Below, piece after piece: positions 6,772-15,268 of a stretch of 37,098 nt of DNA (positions within the stretch are counted from its first letter, which is position 1; each line of letters starts with the position of its first letter). This stretch comes from Acidobacteriota bacterium. Its GTDB lineage: Bacteria; Acidobacteriota; Thermoanaerobaculia; UBA5066. The notes under the pieces are model-generated. The model saw only the letters and a program-made list of their open reading frames with translations, was not told where the DNA came from and searched no databases. The position numbers and the translations under genes are program-made. The stretch covers positions 1-37,098 of the forward strand of contig JAKPXO010000030.1 in NCBI GenBank assembly GCA_029567505.1. The letters run 5' to 3'.

Positions 6772-8903
6772 CAGACGCCTCCCACGAGCGCGCCGACCGC
6801 CGTCGGCACCGCGTCCTTCGTCGGGCCCTCGCCCGTCACGACCCCCGCGAAGGCGCCGAGCGGCACCTCCATGAAGACGGGCCGCTGCGTCAGCGGCGTC
6901 ACCTGGGCGAGCGGCACCCCCTCCTCGCGGAAGATCCGCGCGATGAGCGTGGGGCAGGTCTTCCCGCCGCAGGCGCCCATCCCGGCGCGCGTGAGCGCCT
7001 TCAGGTGGTTGAGGTCCCGCACCCCCTCGCGGATGAGGCCCCGGATCTGGCCGGCGGTGACCCGCTCGCAGCGGCAGACGACGTCGTCGTCGCCGATCCG
7101 CTCGACGTTCTCCTCCATCGCCGCCGAGACCCACGGCTCCTGAACCTGGATCCCTGCAATTCGCTTTGCGATTTCGGAGGGGGCCTTTACCTTCACGAGG
7201 AGGGCGTGGTCCGCGAACTTCGGCGCGCGGACCTTCACGACCGGCACGTGACCGAGGACGGCTCCGAGCGTGTCGAGGACCGTCACCATGTCGCCTTCCT
7301 GGATCTTCGCCTTCGGGAACTCGTACGGGATCGAAACGAGGAGCCCCTCGGCGTCCTTCTTCCGGAAGTCGACGAGCGTGATCGCGAGGCCGGGGCAGAT
7401 CGCGACGCACTGCTCGCAGGCGATGCAGGCGCTCTCGTCGAACGTCGGGAGGCCCAGGATGTCGTCCCCCTCGATCTTGATCGCCCCCTTCGGGCAGATC
7501 GAGGTGCAGGGGTTGCACGGGATCTCCTGGGAGCAGTGGAAGATCGGGAAGACGCCCGTCTCGTCGGCGGGGATCTCCTCCGTGATGACGGCGCCGGGGC
7601 GGGCCTTCAAGACCTCGGCCGTCCGGAGCCACTCCGGCGGCACCTCGCCGACGTCGCGCCCGAGCGTCCGGGCGATCTCGGTGCCGCGGATCTTCCCGGT
7701 GAAGATCGCCGCGCTCGCCTCGGCGATCTCCTCCGCGTCGCCCGCCGCCACGACCGGCAGGCCGAACTCCCTCGCCTTCTTCAGGAACTCGTCCACCGGG
7801 TCGAGGCCGACGGCGACGAGGAGCGTGTCGCACCTGAAGGTCTTCTCGGTCCCCGGGATCACCTTCCAGGACGGGTCGAGCTTCGCGATCGTGACGCTCT
7901 CGACCTCCTCCGTCCCGTTCGCCGAGACGATCGTGTGGCGCGTGTGGATCGGGACCCCCATCCGCGCGAGCTTGTCCCTGTGGACCTTGTAGCCGCCGCA
8001 CTCCTCGAGCGCCTCGCAGAGGCCGACGACCTGGATCCCCGCCTGGAGGGCGTGGTAGGCGCCGATGAGGCCGACGTTCCCGCCGCCGACGACGAAGAGG
8101 CGCTCGGAGGGCCTCACGAGGTCGCGGTTCACGAGCGTCTGGAAGGCGCCGGCGCCGTAGACGCCGGGGAGCGTGTTCCCCTTGAAGACGAGCGACTTCT
8201 CGCGGGCGCCCGTCGCCACGAGAAGCATCTGCGGGCGGACGAGGACGTAGTGGTTGTCGCGCAGGACGCCGACCTTCCGGTCGGAGAAGACGGCGAGGGC
8301 CGTCGTCTCGGTCCAGATCCTCACGCTCGGGTAGGAGCGGACCTCGGCCTCGAGCTTCTTACCGATGTCGAGGCCGCGCGTCCCCGCGTGGCACGCCTCG
8401 ATCGAGCCGAAGAACTTGTGCGTCTGGAGGACGAGCTTGCCGCCGAGGGCGGCCTTGTCGTCGACGAGGACGACGTTCACGCCCGCCTTCCCGAGCTCGA
8501 TCGCGGCGGCGAGGCCGGCCGGGCCGCCGCCGAGGATCAGGCACTCCGTCTCCACCGTCTCGACGTCGTGGAAGCGGAGGTCGCCGTCCGCCTCGAGGAG
8601 GGCGGCCTTGCCGTCGAGCGGCTCGACGGCCATCCCCTCGGCGACGCGCACCATGCACGACTTGACGCTCAAGCCGTTCGCCACGACCGAGCACTGGGCG
8701 CACTGGCCGTTCGCGCAGAAGATCCCCTGCGGCGAGCCGTCCTTGTGGTGGTGCCCGAAGATGCGCACCCCGTTCGCGAAGAGAGCCGAGGCGATCGTCT
8801 CGCCCGGCCGCGCCTTCAGCGTTTCGCCCTTCCACGTGAAGGGCACGACCGCCTCGCCCGGGATCGCGAGGATCGGGTGTTCCTGGATCCTGTAGTCCGA
8901 CAT
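6771..8903 (-). CDS. Multi-module iron-sulfur/FAD oxidoreductase subunit (HcnA-HcnB-ferredoxin-BFD fusion)
   Basis: This 710-residue polypeptide carries four redox modules in order. Residues about 20-100 are an HcnA-type [2Fe-2S] domain with Cys63, Cys68, Cys71 and Cys83. A pyridine-nucleotide-disulfide-type FAD fold follows from G-G-G-P-A-G near 125, with G-G-G-N-V-G as a second dinucleotide motif. A ferredoxin segment has C-N-P-C-T-S-I-C-P and C-I-A-C-E-Q-C-V-A-I-C-P. The C-terminal BFD-like four-Cys domain has C-R-C and C-G-G-K-T-C. In HcnABC and archaeal dye-linked proline dehydrogenases the first modules are on separate or partly fused chains. GAGGAG lies about four bases before the ATG. 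It is the electron-transfer partner of the downstream gene, probably feeding quinone or ferredoxin. All cluster-binding cysteines appear intact. Confidence 0.88.
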   Translation of the reverse strand: MSDYRIQEHPILAIPGEAVVPFTWKGETLKARPGETIASALFANGVRIFGHHHKDGSPQGIFCANGQCAQCSVVANGLSVKSCMVRVAEGMAVEPLDGKAALLEADGDLRFHDVETVETECLILGGGPAGLAAAIELGKAGVNVVLVDDKAALGGKLVLQTHKFFGSIEACHAGTRGLDIGKKLEAEVRSYPSVRIWTETTALAVFSDRKVGVLRDNHYVLVRPQMLLVATGAREKSLVFKGNTLPGVYGAGAFQTLVNRDLVRPSERLFVVGGGNVGLIGAYHALQAGIQVVGLCEALEECGGYKVHRDKLARMGVPIHTRHTIVSANGTEEVESVTIAKLDPSWKVIPGTEKTFRCDTLLVAVGLDPVDEFLKKAREFGLPVVAAGDAEEIAEASAAIFTGKIRGTEIARTLGRDVGEVPPEWLRTAEVLKARPGAVITEEIPADETGVFPIFHCSQEIPCNPCTSICPKGAIKIEGDDILGLPTFDESACIACEQCVAICPGLAITLVDFRKKDAEGLLVSIPYEFPKAKIQEGDMVTVLDTLGAVLGHVPVVKVRAPKFADHALLVKVKAPSEIAKRIAGIQVQEPWVSAAMEENVERIGDDDVVCRCERVTAGQIRGLIREGVRDLNHLKALTRAGMGACGGKTCPTLIARIFREEGVPLAQVTPLTQRPVFMEVPLGAFAGVVTGEGPTKDAVPTAVGALVGGV

Positions 8904-8996
8904 GAGGCTCCTCGTCCCCGGCTCGCCGGCGCCGCGGGACCGCGGTCGCCGGGAGGGGGGGTCGGGCGCGCCCTCTCGGGGGCGGCCCAACAGGCG

Positions 8997-9025
8997 AGGA
9001 TAAGGACGACGGGGGTCGGCGTCCA
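8997..9025 (-). promoter_or_regulatory. Sigma-70-like promoter for the dehydrogenase operon
   Basis: On the minus strand TGGACG (9025-9020) is separated by 17 bases from TATCCT (9002-8997). The -35 matches consensus in four of six positions and the -10 in four of six. Transcription would begin near 8990, leaving a leader of about 85 bases before the ATG at 8903. Confidence 0.45.
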
Positions 9026-9080
9026 GAGAGGAGAAGCCCTTCTCGCGTCGTTTCCTCCCCGATCTCGTCCGTCCTCTCAC

Positions 9081-9093
9081 TATGATCCGCGAA
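9081..9093 (+). promoter_or_regulatory. TATGAT -10 element six bases before the start codon
   Basis: TATGAT at 9081-9086 is a five-of-six match to the -10 consensus and lies six bases before the ATG at 9093, the spacing expected for a leaderless mRNA. No Shine-Dalgarno sequence precedes the ATG and no -35 is visible at 16-19 bases. An internal ATG at 9108 is an alternative start. Confidence 0.5.
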
Positions 9094-10733
9094 TGAACAG
9101 GACTGGCATGGTCCCAGATGAGGCGGCCCGCGGCGCGTCCGCGGCCTCGGACTTCGACGTCGTCGTCATCGGCGGCGCGATCGCGGGGGCCTCCACCGCG
9201 ATCCTCCTTCGTCGCCGCAATCCGGCCCTCCGAGTCCTCGTCGTGGAGAGAAGCGAGGAGTTCGACTGGAAGGTGGGCGAGTCGACGGTCGAGATCTCCT
9301 CGTACTTCCTGATCCGCGTCCTGAAGCTCTACGACCACCTGAGCCGGGAGCAGCTGCCGAAGCAGGGCTTCCGATACTGGTTCCACAACGAGAGGGCCAC
9401 GCGGGTGCGTGACGCCTCGGAGGTCGGGCCGACGCAGCTCGCGCGCACGCCGAGCTTCCAGCTCGACCGCGCCGTCCTCGACGGCCACCTCCTCCGGACT
9501 GCGGAGGAGGAGGGGGCCGAGGTCTGGAGGCCGGCGAAGGTCGTCGACCTCTCTCTCGGAGGCGGGGACGGGAGCTCCGTCACCGTCGAGAAGCCCGACG
9601 GGACGAAGGCCGTCGTCCGGTCGAGATGGATCGTCGATGCCACCGGGCGCCAGGCGCTCCTCGCACGGCGGCGCGGCGGCGTCACGCCCGTCGAGAGCCA
9701 TCCGACCTCGGCCATCTGGGTCCGCTACCGGGGCGCGAAGGACCTCGACGGCACCGCGGTCGTCGGGACGGATCCGGCCGACGCGTTCGCCCGCGGCGTC
9801 ATCGCGGCCCGGCGCCTCGCGACGAACCACTTCACCGGCTGGGGCTACTGGATCTGGTTCATCCCGCTCCGCGGCGGAGAGACGAGCGTGGGCCTCGTCT
9901 GGGACAAGCGACTCGTCCAGCCCGAGGGTGCGACACCGCTCGAGAAGCTGAAGCGCTTCCTCGACGCGAACCCGCTCACGCGGGAGCTCGTCGAGCATGC
10001 CGAGCCCGTCGACGGGGACTGCCGCTACTACGGCCACCTCCCCTACTTCGTCGACCAGTTCATCGGGCCGGGGTGGACCTGTGTCGGCGACGCCGGCGGC
10101 TTCCTCGATCCGTTCTACTCGCCGGGGCTCGACCAGATGTCGTTCTCGGTCCACACGAGGGTCGACCTGATCCTCGAGGCGCTCGCGGGGACCCCGGCCG
10201 CCGAGATGGAGCGGAGGTACGAGGACCACAACCGGCGCTACGACCGCTTCTTTCGCTACTTCTACGAGTCGATCTACCGCGACAAGTACTACATCATGGG
10301 CGACTACGACACGATGACGATCGCCTTCCTGATGGACACGGCCCTCTACTACCTCGTCGCGGTCCACCCCGTCTACAACGAGTCGGCGGCCCGGCTCGGG
10401 ATGCCCCCGTTCTACGGCGACGGCGCGGAGCTCGGCCTCTGGCCGATGCGCTTCTACGCGCGCCGCCTCGTCGCGATCGCGAAGCGGAAGAAGGCGCTCG
10501 GGATCTACGGCAACCACAACGCCGGGCGACGCCCACGATTCGTCGGCTTCACGCTCCGCACCGGCGCGCACGTCATGCTGTGGCACGGCCTCCTCCGGTG
10601 GGCGAAGGCCGAGCTCGCGAACGCGCTGACGTACGTCGTGCGGCCGACGCCGCTCGAAGGACCGCGTCCGGACCTCCCGCCGCGCGCCGTGGCGACACCG
10701 GACGGGGGCGCCGAGGCCGCCGCGCATGGCTGA
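9093..10733 (+). CDS. Flavin-dependent halogenase-like oxidoreductase
   Basis: The 546-residue product has a Rossmann FAD motif G-G-A-I-A-G at residues 27-32, a G-E-S-T motif at 62-65, a K-x-G-F motif with Lys90, and W-I-W-F-I-P at 253-258. The last fits the W-x-W-x-I-P signature of flavin-dependent halogenases, and the Lys lies where the K-x-G lysine of phenol/pyrrole-type halogenases sits. G-D-A-G-G-F-L-D-P-F is the conserved second FAD contact. Related monooxygenases and geranylgeranyl reductases share the fold, so halogenation is not proven. A long C-terminal Tyr/Arg-rich region (from about 375) is additional. The end overlaps the next halogenase-like gene by eight bases. The enzyme would need reduced flavin from a separate reductase, which is not seen nearby. 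Confidence 0.78.
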   Translation: MNRTGMVPDEAARGASAASDFDVVVIGGAIAGASTAILLRRRNPALRVLVVERSEEFDWKVGESTVEISSYFLIRVLKLYDHLSREQLPKQGFRYWFHNERATRVRDASEVGPTQLARTPSFQLDRAVLDGHLLRTAEEEGAEVWRPAKVVDLSLGGGDGSSVTVEKPDGTKAVVRSRWIVDATGRQALLARRRGGVTPVESHPTSAIWVRYRGAKDLDGTAVVGTDPADAFARGVIAARRLATNHFTGWGYWIWFIPLRGGETSVGLVWDKRLVQPEGATPLEKLKRFLDANPLTRELVEHAEPVDGDCRYYGHLPYFVDQFIGPGWTCVGDAGGFLDPFYSPGLDQMSFSVHTRVDLILEALAGTPAAEMERRYEDHNRRYDRFFRYFYESIYRDKYYIMGDYDTMTIAFLMDTALYYLVAVHPVYNESAARLGMPPFYGDGAELGLWPMRFYARRLVAIAKRKKALGIYGNHNAGRRPRFVGFTLRTGAHVMLWHGLLRWAKAELANALTYVVRPTPLEGPRPDLPPRAVATPDGGAEAAAHG

Positions 10734-12027
10734 GGCGCCCGCCTCCTCTCGCTTCGACGTCGTCGTCTGCGGCGGGGGGCCGGGCGGCTCGACGACGGCG
10801 ACGCTGCTCGCACGCGCCGGCTTCTCCGTCGCGCTCTTCGAGCGGGAGAGATTCCCGCGCTTCCACATCGGCGAGTCGCTCCTGCCGTGGAACGTCCCGC
10901 TCTTCCGGAGGCTCGGCGTGCTCGAGAAGCTGGAGGCGACCGGGCCGCAGGTGAAGTACGGCGCCCGCTTCTACCACCAGGGGACGGACCATGCCCGCCT
11001 CGTGAGGTTCGCCGACGCCTTCGACGGCGCACCGGCCTCGGCCTTCCAGGTGAAGCGGGCGGAGCTCGACACGCTCCTCCTCGATCACGCCCGCGCCTCG
11101 GGCGTCGCGGTGAGCGAGCAGGCGCGAGTCGAGGAGGTCCTCTTCGAGGGCGAGAGGGCTGTCGGCGTCCGCGTGAAGGTCGAGGACGACGCGCCCCGCG
11201 AGGTGAGGGCGAAGGCGGTGGTCGACGCCACCGGGCGGGACGCCCTCCTCTCGCGCCGGCTCGGCGGGCGCCGGAAGGACCCGAAGCTCGACCGCTCGGC
11301 CGCGTTCGCCCACTTCTCCGGCTTCCGCCGGGCCGAGGGGCCGATAGGAGGCGACATCATCGTCGTCACGACGGCCGACGGCTGGTGGTGGCTCATCCCG
11401 TTCTCCGACGGGACCGTCTCCGTCGGCGTCGTGATGCCGTCGTCCCGCTTCGCGAATCGGCCGGGGACGGTCGAGGAGCTCTTCGAGGCGCGGATCGCCG
11501 CGACGCCCGAGGTCCGTGACCACCTCGAAGGGCACTCGCGCCTCGGCGAGGTGCGCGCGATCCCCGACTACTCCTACCGGACGCCGCGCACCTCGGGGGA
11601 CGGCTTCTGCCTCGTCGGAGACGCAGCCTGCTTCCTCGACCCGGTCTTCTCGAGCGGCGTCCTCCTCGCGATGTCCTCCGGGGAGATGGCCGCGGAGGCG
11701 ATCGGCCGGGCGCTCTCGCGCCGCGGGCGGGTCGATGCGGCGGACTTCCGCGCGATGGAGAGGCGGTACCAGCGTGCGATCGGCCGCTTCAGCAGCTTCG
11801 TCCACGGCTTCTACACGCCGCACGTCCTCGAGACGTTCTACACCGACTCGCCCTGGCCGCTGGTCACGGGCGCCGTTACGACCGTCCTCGCCGGCGCCGT
11901 CTTCCGCCCGAGCCTGAAGTCACGGCTCGGCACCGCGGCGTTCCGCTTCGCCTCGCTCCTGATCCGGGCGAAGCAGAAGGCTGCCGGGGCCGGCCCCTTC
12001 GAGAGAGCGACCGGACTCCTCGAGTAG
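10726..12027 (+). CDS. Second flavin-dependent halogenase-like oxidoreductase
   Basis: The 433-residue product has G-G-G-P-G-G at residues 16-21, F-P-R-F-H-I-G-E-S around 43-51, a K-Y-G-A motif with Lys77, and G-D-A-A-C-F-L-D-P-V-F-S-S-G as the second FAD contact. W220-x-W222-x-I224-P225 reproduces the halogenase W-x-W-x-I-P signature. It is a compact relative of the preceding gene, and its ATG lies inside that gene (8-base overlap), so the pair is co-translated. Family members act on aromatic or carrier-bound substrates as halogenases or hydroxylases. No carrier protein or adenylation enzyme is in the window except the probable ketosynthase and thioesterase at the left edge. Substrate and reaction remain open. 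Confidence 0.78.
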   Translation: MAEAPASSRFDVVVCGGGPGGSTTATLLARAGFSVALFERERFPRFHIGESLLPWNVPLFRRLGVLEKLEATGPQVKYGARFYHQGTDHARLVRFADAFDGAPASAFQVKRAELDTLLLDHARASGVAVSEQARVEEVLFEGERAVGVRVKVEDDAPREVRAKAVVDATGRDALLSRRLGGRRKDPKLDRSAAFAHFSGFRRAEGPIGGDIIVVTTADGWWWLIPFSDGTVSVGVVMPSSRFANRPGTVEELFEARIAATPEVRDHLEGHSRLGEVRAIPDYSYRTPRTSGDGFCLVGDAACFLDPVFSSGVLLAMSSGEMAAEAIGRALSRRGRVDAADFRAMERRYQRAIGRFSSFVHGFYTPHVLETFYTDSPWPLVTGAVTTVLAGAVFRPSLKSRLGTAAFRFASLLIRAKQKAAGAGPFERATGLLE

Positions 12028-12068
12028 CGCCGCAGGTTCGATCCTGCCAGATCGACAAGGAGGCCTCC

Positions 12069-12650
12069 ATGAAGTCGCCCGCGTCCCGCATTCGGAAGCT
12101 CCTCTTCGCCGTCGGCGTCGGCTCCCTCCTCGCCCTCCCCCTTCCCCTCCGCGCCGAGGAGCCGAAGAAGGCCGCGCCCCCCCCGCCACCCCCGTCCGCC
12201 CCGCCCACGTCCGGCGCCGCCGCCCTCGAGAAGCTGAAGGCGCTCGCCGGCGACTGGGTCGAGATCGAGCCGAAGGTCGGGGAGAAGGGGGCCGTCGCCG
12301 TGATGTACCGCGTCACGGGCGCCGGCTCGGCGGTCGTCTCGACGCTCGCTCCCGGCACCCCTCACGAGATGGTCTCGGTGTGGCACCGCGACGGGAACGA
12401 CCTCGTGATGACGCACTACTGTGCGGCGCAAAACCAGCCGCGGTTCCGGACGAAGACGGTGCCGGCGAACGTGATCGCGATGGAGTTCGACGGCGGCACG
12501 AACCTCGATTCCGCGAAGGACGTGCACATCCATGCCGTGAAGGTCGAGCTCCTCGGAGAGGACGAGATCCGCGAGACCTGGATCGGCTGGAAGGGCGGCA
12601 AGACCGAGGAGCCGCCGCTCGTCCTCCACCTGGCGCGGAAGAAGGGCTGA
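12069..12650 (+). CDS. Secreted lipocalin-like hypothetical protein
   Basis: A 193-residue protein starts at ATG 12069 with AAGGAGG nine to ten bases upstream. It has a signal peptide ending near P-L-R-A-E-E and then a Pro-rich linker (P-P-P-P-P-P-S-A-P-P). The mature domain opens with L-A-G-D-W-V-E and contains S-A-V-V-S-T-L, H-E-M-V-S-V-W-H-R-D-G and L-V-M-T-H-Y-C-A. That pattern resembles small calycin/DUF1579-type barrels that begin with L-x-G-x-W. It would be periplasmic or surface-anchored. It lies 41 bases after the second halogenase-like gene and may share its transcript, but the strong own ribosome site allows independent expression. Function unknown. Confidence 0.75.
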   Translation: MKSPASRIRKLLFAVGVGSLLALPLPLRAEEPKKAAPPPPPPSAPPTSGAAALEKLKALAGDWVEIEPKVGEKGAVAVMYRVTGAGSAVVSTLAPGTPHEMVSVWHRDGNDLVMTHYCAAQNQPRFRTKTVPANVIAMEFDGGTNLDSAKDVHIHAVKVELLGEDEIRETWIGWKGGKTEEPPLVLHLARKKG

Positions 12651-12660
12651 ACCTCCCGCC

Positions 12661-12693
12661 GGAGCGCCGCACCCTCCCGGGTCGCGGCGCTCC
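12661..12693. terminator. Bidirectional terminator-like hairpin between convergent genes
   Basis: GGAGCGCCGC at 12661-12670 pairs perfectly with 12684-12693. Past a bulged C12683 the stem extends by ACCC/GGGT (12671-12674 with 12679-12682) to a TCCC loop, 14 base pairs in total. It lies between the stops at 12650 and 12711. There is no T-tract on either side. Confidence 0.65.
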
Positions 12694-12710
12694 GCTCGGG
12701 CTCCCCGTCC

Positions 12711-15011
12711 TCAGGCCTCCGCGAGCATCCTCCTCCGGTCGCGGTACGCCACGCCGCAGACGGCGAGGAAGACGACCTCGACGAGCGCGACGAGAACCAT
12801 CCACTTCACGATCGGCGAGTCGCCCATGCCGTAGGAGTGCATGCCGACGTTCAGGACGTAGTTCACTCCGAGGTACGTCATCAGGATCGTCTGGAACGCG
12901 AGGATGCTGATGGCCGCGGCCCCGAACGTCCCGATCACCTTGTCGACCTTCAGGTGGAGGATCGCCATGTACGCGAGGAACGCGACGAGCGACCAGACCT
13001 CCTTCGGGTCCCAGCCCCAGTAGCGGCCCCACGACGAGGCGGCCCAGACGGAGCCCGTCAGGATCCCCGCGAGGAGGAGGATCGACCCGACGTGCATGTA
13101 CCAGTAGAGGAGCTCGTAGAGCCTCTCGACGAGCGCCCCCTTCCCCTTCCCGAACGCCGCGAACGCGAGCTGCATGTGCGCGACGACGACGCCGAGCGCG
13201 AGGACCGCGTAGCCGACCATGATGATCGGGACGTGGATCGCGAGCCACGGCGTCCCGGCCAGGACGGGCGCGATCGGGTGGATGAAGCGGTCCATCGGGA
13301 GGAGGTCGGTGAGCGCCATCGTCAGCGCCGACATCGCCGCGGCGTTCAGGACGACGGTCCGGTTACGCATCACCAGGTAGGCGATCACCGCGAAGAGGCC
13401 GACGCCCCACGCGAGGAAGAGGAGCGACTCGTACATGTTCGCCGCCGGGATCCGCTCCCCCGCGGCCCACCGCATCCCGATGCCCCACGTCATCACGCCG
13501 AAGCCGACCGCGAGGAGGGCGAACGAGGTCCAGTCGAGGGCCTTGCTCGCCTTCGACCAGGCGACGATCGAGACGACGAGCGAGGCGAGGAGGACGATCC
13601 AGGAGAGCTTCGCGGGGTTGACGCGGTTGTAGAGGATCTCGCCGTCGATCTTCTTCGCCGTCGGCCAGCCCGGAAGGCGCGGGCCGTTCGCGAGGGCGAG
13701 GAGCGCCTCTTTCGTCAAGCCCTCGGGGCGGTTCCAGCGCGCCTTCGGTCCCTCCGCCGCCGGGATCGGCCGGACGGTCTCCCGCTGGAGGAGCCCGTAG
13801 AGGACGTTCAGCCGGTTCTCGAGCTTCTCGGCGTCCTTCAGGACGCCCCGGCGCGGCTCCTCCCGCTGCGCGGCCATCCCCGCCTGGCGGATCAGCCCCA
13901 TGAGGCGCTGGTTCGAGACCAGCTGCTCGAACGAGACGTGCTTCGTCCCCGCCGGGAGCCCCGCCGCCGCCGCCAGCGCCTTGCTGCCCACCTTCACGAC
14001 CGGCGTCGTCGCGGCCGAGCGCGGGTCGAAGAGCCAGCCGGTGAACGTCGCCGCCGGGTCCTCCCCGCGGAAGGCGTGCGACCCCGTCACGTTCCAGACC
14101 GTCTCTCGCGCGAGCGTGTCGAGCGGCATCGTCCGGCCGTCGTGCTGCACCGGGAGCCGGCGGAGCGCCTCGAGCTCCGGCGTCGCCGCCGGCGCCGCGA
14201 GCGGCAGGAGCGCGAGGGCGAGGAGGAGCGCCTTCCCCATCGTCGGGAGCGACATGCCGCCCTCTGCGACCTTCGCCTCGAGCGCGGCCCTCTCGCGGTC
14301 CCGCTCCCGCGCCTGCGAGACGCGCGTCACGAGGACGAGGATCATCCCGAGGACGACCGCGACGTACCCGGCGAAGACGACGAGCTGGCCCGGGTCCTTC
14401 GAGACCGAGAGCACCGTCGCCTCGCGCCCCCCCTGCTGCTGGTAGCTCGACTGGAAGAGCGTGTACCCGCGGTGGTGGAGCGGGTGGTTCATCCAGATCC
14501 GCGCCGGGAACGACTTCCCGGTGTCGGTGTCGGTGATGACGACCTCGCTCGCGAATCCGGCCGGCCGCATCGTCCCCGGGTAGGTGTCGAGGACGAAGTC
14601 GACGAGCTTCACGGAGAACGGCAGGTCGTGCCGGGAGACGACGTTCCCCTGCGCGTCGTGGTTCTCGATCGTCGCGCCGTTCTCCCCCTCCCAGAGGCCG
14701 AGCTGTCCCTCCACCTTCCAGAAATAGGTGAGCGTCGCCCCCGCCAGGATGAGAAGGAGCGCCGCGTGCGTCGTGACGAACCCGGCCCGCTTCTTCCCCC
14801 ACGGGAAGAGGTTCGCGAGCGAGCAGGCGACGTTCAGCGCGAAGAGCCCCTGCAGGCCGAGGAACCACCACGAGTAGTAGACGACCCGCTGCGCCGTCGC
14901 CGCGTCGGTCCGCGACTCGAGGATCGTCCCGATCGACAGCCCGATGAGCAGCACGACGAGGAGGCCGACGGCGAGCTTCAGCGAGGAGAGCGTTTCCACG
15001 AGCTTCTTCAA
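12711..15011 (-). CDS. ResB-CcsA (CcsBA) fused cytochrome c synthetase
   Basis: The product is a fusion of the System II cytochrome c biogenesis proteins, which export heme and ligate it to c-type apocytochromes outside the membrane. The N-terminal third is ResB-like (L-x-S-L-K-L-A-V-G-L-L start, several membrane helices, then an exported domain with H-P-L-H-H-R-G-Y-T-L-F-Q). A long periplasmic linker follows. The C-terminal third is CcsA with the heme-handling WWD motif W-G-R-Y-W-G-W-D-P-K-E-V-W and conserved H-x-P and G-M-H-S segments. I choose TTG at 15011 (GGAG about ten bases upstream, 766 residues) because ResB proteins begin at this helix. Upstream in-frame sequence is Arg/Pro-rich and includes a 20-bp palindrome. 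It is convergent with 12069-12650. Confidence 0.9.
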   Translation of the reverse strand: MKKLVETLSSLKLAVGLLVVLLIGLSIGTILESRTDAATAQRVVYYSWWFLGLQGLFALNVACSLANLFPWGKKRAGFVTTHAALLLILAGATLTYFWKVEGQLGLWEGENGATIENHDAQGNVVSRHDLPFSVKLVDFVLDTYPGTMRPAGFASEVVITDTDTGKSFPARIWMNHPLHHRGYTLFQSSYQQQGGREATVLSVSKDPGQLVVFAGYVAVVLGMILVLVTRVSQARERDRERAALEAKVAEGGMSLPTMGKALLLALALLPLAAPAATPELEALRRLPVQHDGRTMPLDTLARETVWNVTGSHAFRGEDPAATFTGWLFDPRSAATTPVVKVGSKALAAAAGLPAGTKHVSFEQLVSNQRLMGLIRQAGMAAQREEPRRGVLKDAEKLENRLNVLYGLLQRETVRPIPAAEGPKARWNRPEGLTKEALLALANGPRLPGWPTAKKIDGEILYNRVNPAKLSWIVLLASLVVSIVAWSKASKALDWTSFALLAVGFGVMTWGIGMRWAAGERIPAANMYESLLFLAWGVGLFAVIAYLVMRNRTVVLNAAAMSALTMALTDLLPMDRFIHPIAPVLAGTPWLAIHVPIIMVGYAVLALGVVVAHMQLAFAAFGKGKGALVERLYELLYWYMHVGSILLLAGILTGSVWAASSWGRYWGWDPKEVWSLVAFLAYMAILHLKVDKVIGTFGAAAISILAFQTILMTYLGVNYVLNVGMHSYGMGDSPIVKWMVLVALVEVVFLAVCGVAYRDRRRMLAEA

Positions 15012-15030
15012 GAGGGGCTCCGTCCTGGGG

Positions 15031-15050
15031 CCCGCCGCTCGAGCGGCGGG
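15031..15050. promoter_or_regulatory. Perfect 20-bp palindrome in the leader of the cytochrome synthetase gene
   Basis: The ten bases CCCGCCGCTC at 15031-15040 are followed directly by their reverse complement at 15041-15050. The centre is CTCGAG. The site lies 19 bases upstream of the TTG at 15011 on the minus strand. It could be an operator for a dimeric regulator or an RNA hairpin in the leader. Confidence 0.45.
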
Positions 15051-15268
15051 CCTGAAATCCCGGGATGATCCCACCCGCGGGGGGGCCTGTCGAGGAGACG
15101 ACGGGGGACCTTGCGGGCTCCTTCGCGTCCGTCGTCGACCCATCAGGCGTACGTCTCCCTCGATCCGGCGTTCCGTGACTCCCCTCACCTCCCCGCCACC
15201 CGCCGCCAACCCGCCGCGCACGGTCGGCGTCCATTCCCTCGAGACGCAGCTCGAAGGAGGACTCGACG
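15051..15268. other. Divergent intergenic region
   Basis: Between the palindrome and the gene at 15269 I see no further gene. Short self-complementary stretches occur (for example GGGAT/ATCCC at 15063-15073). AAGGAGG just before 15269 serves the plus-strand gene. No clear promoter hexamers stand out. Confidence 0.4.

Noticed and set aside
8904-10868. Minus-strand frame continuing open for about 650 codons upstream of the dehydrogenase subunit
   Set aside because: It is the complement of the halogenase-like genes, has Arg/Asp/Val-rich filler composition, and the real start at 8903 has a strong ribosome site and the expected [2Fe-2S] N terminus.
15012-15221. N-terminal extension of the cytochrome synthetase to an upstream start
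   Set aside because: The extension is Arg/Pro-rich and low in family features; the ResB start motif begins right at TTG 15011. Retained only as an alternative.
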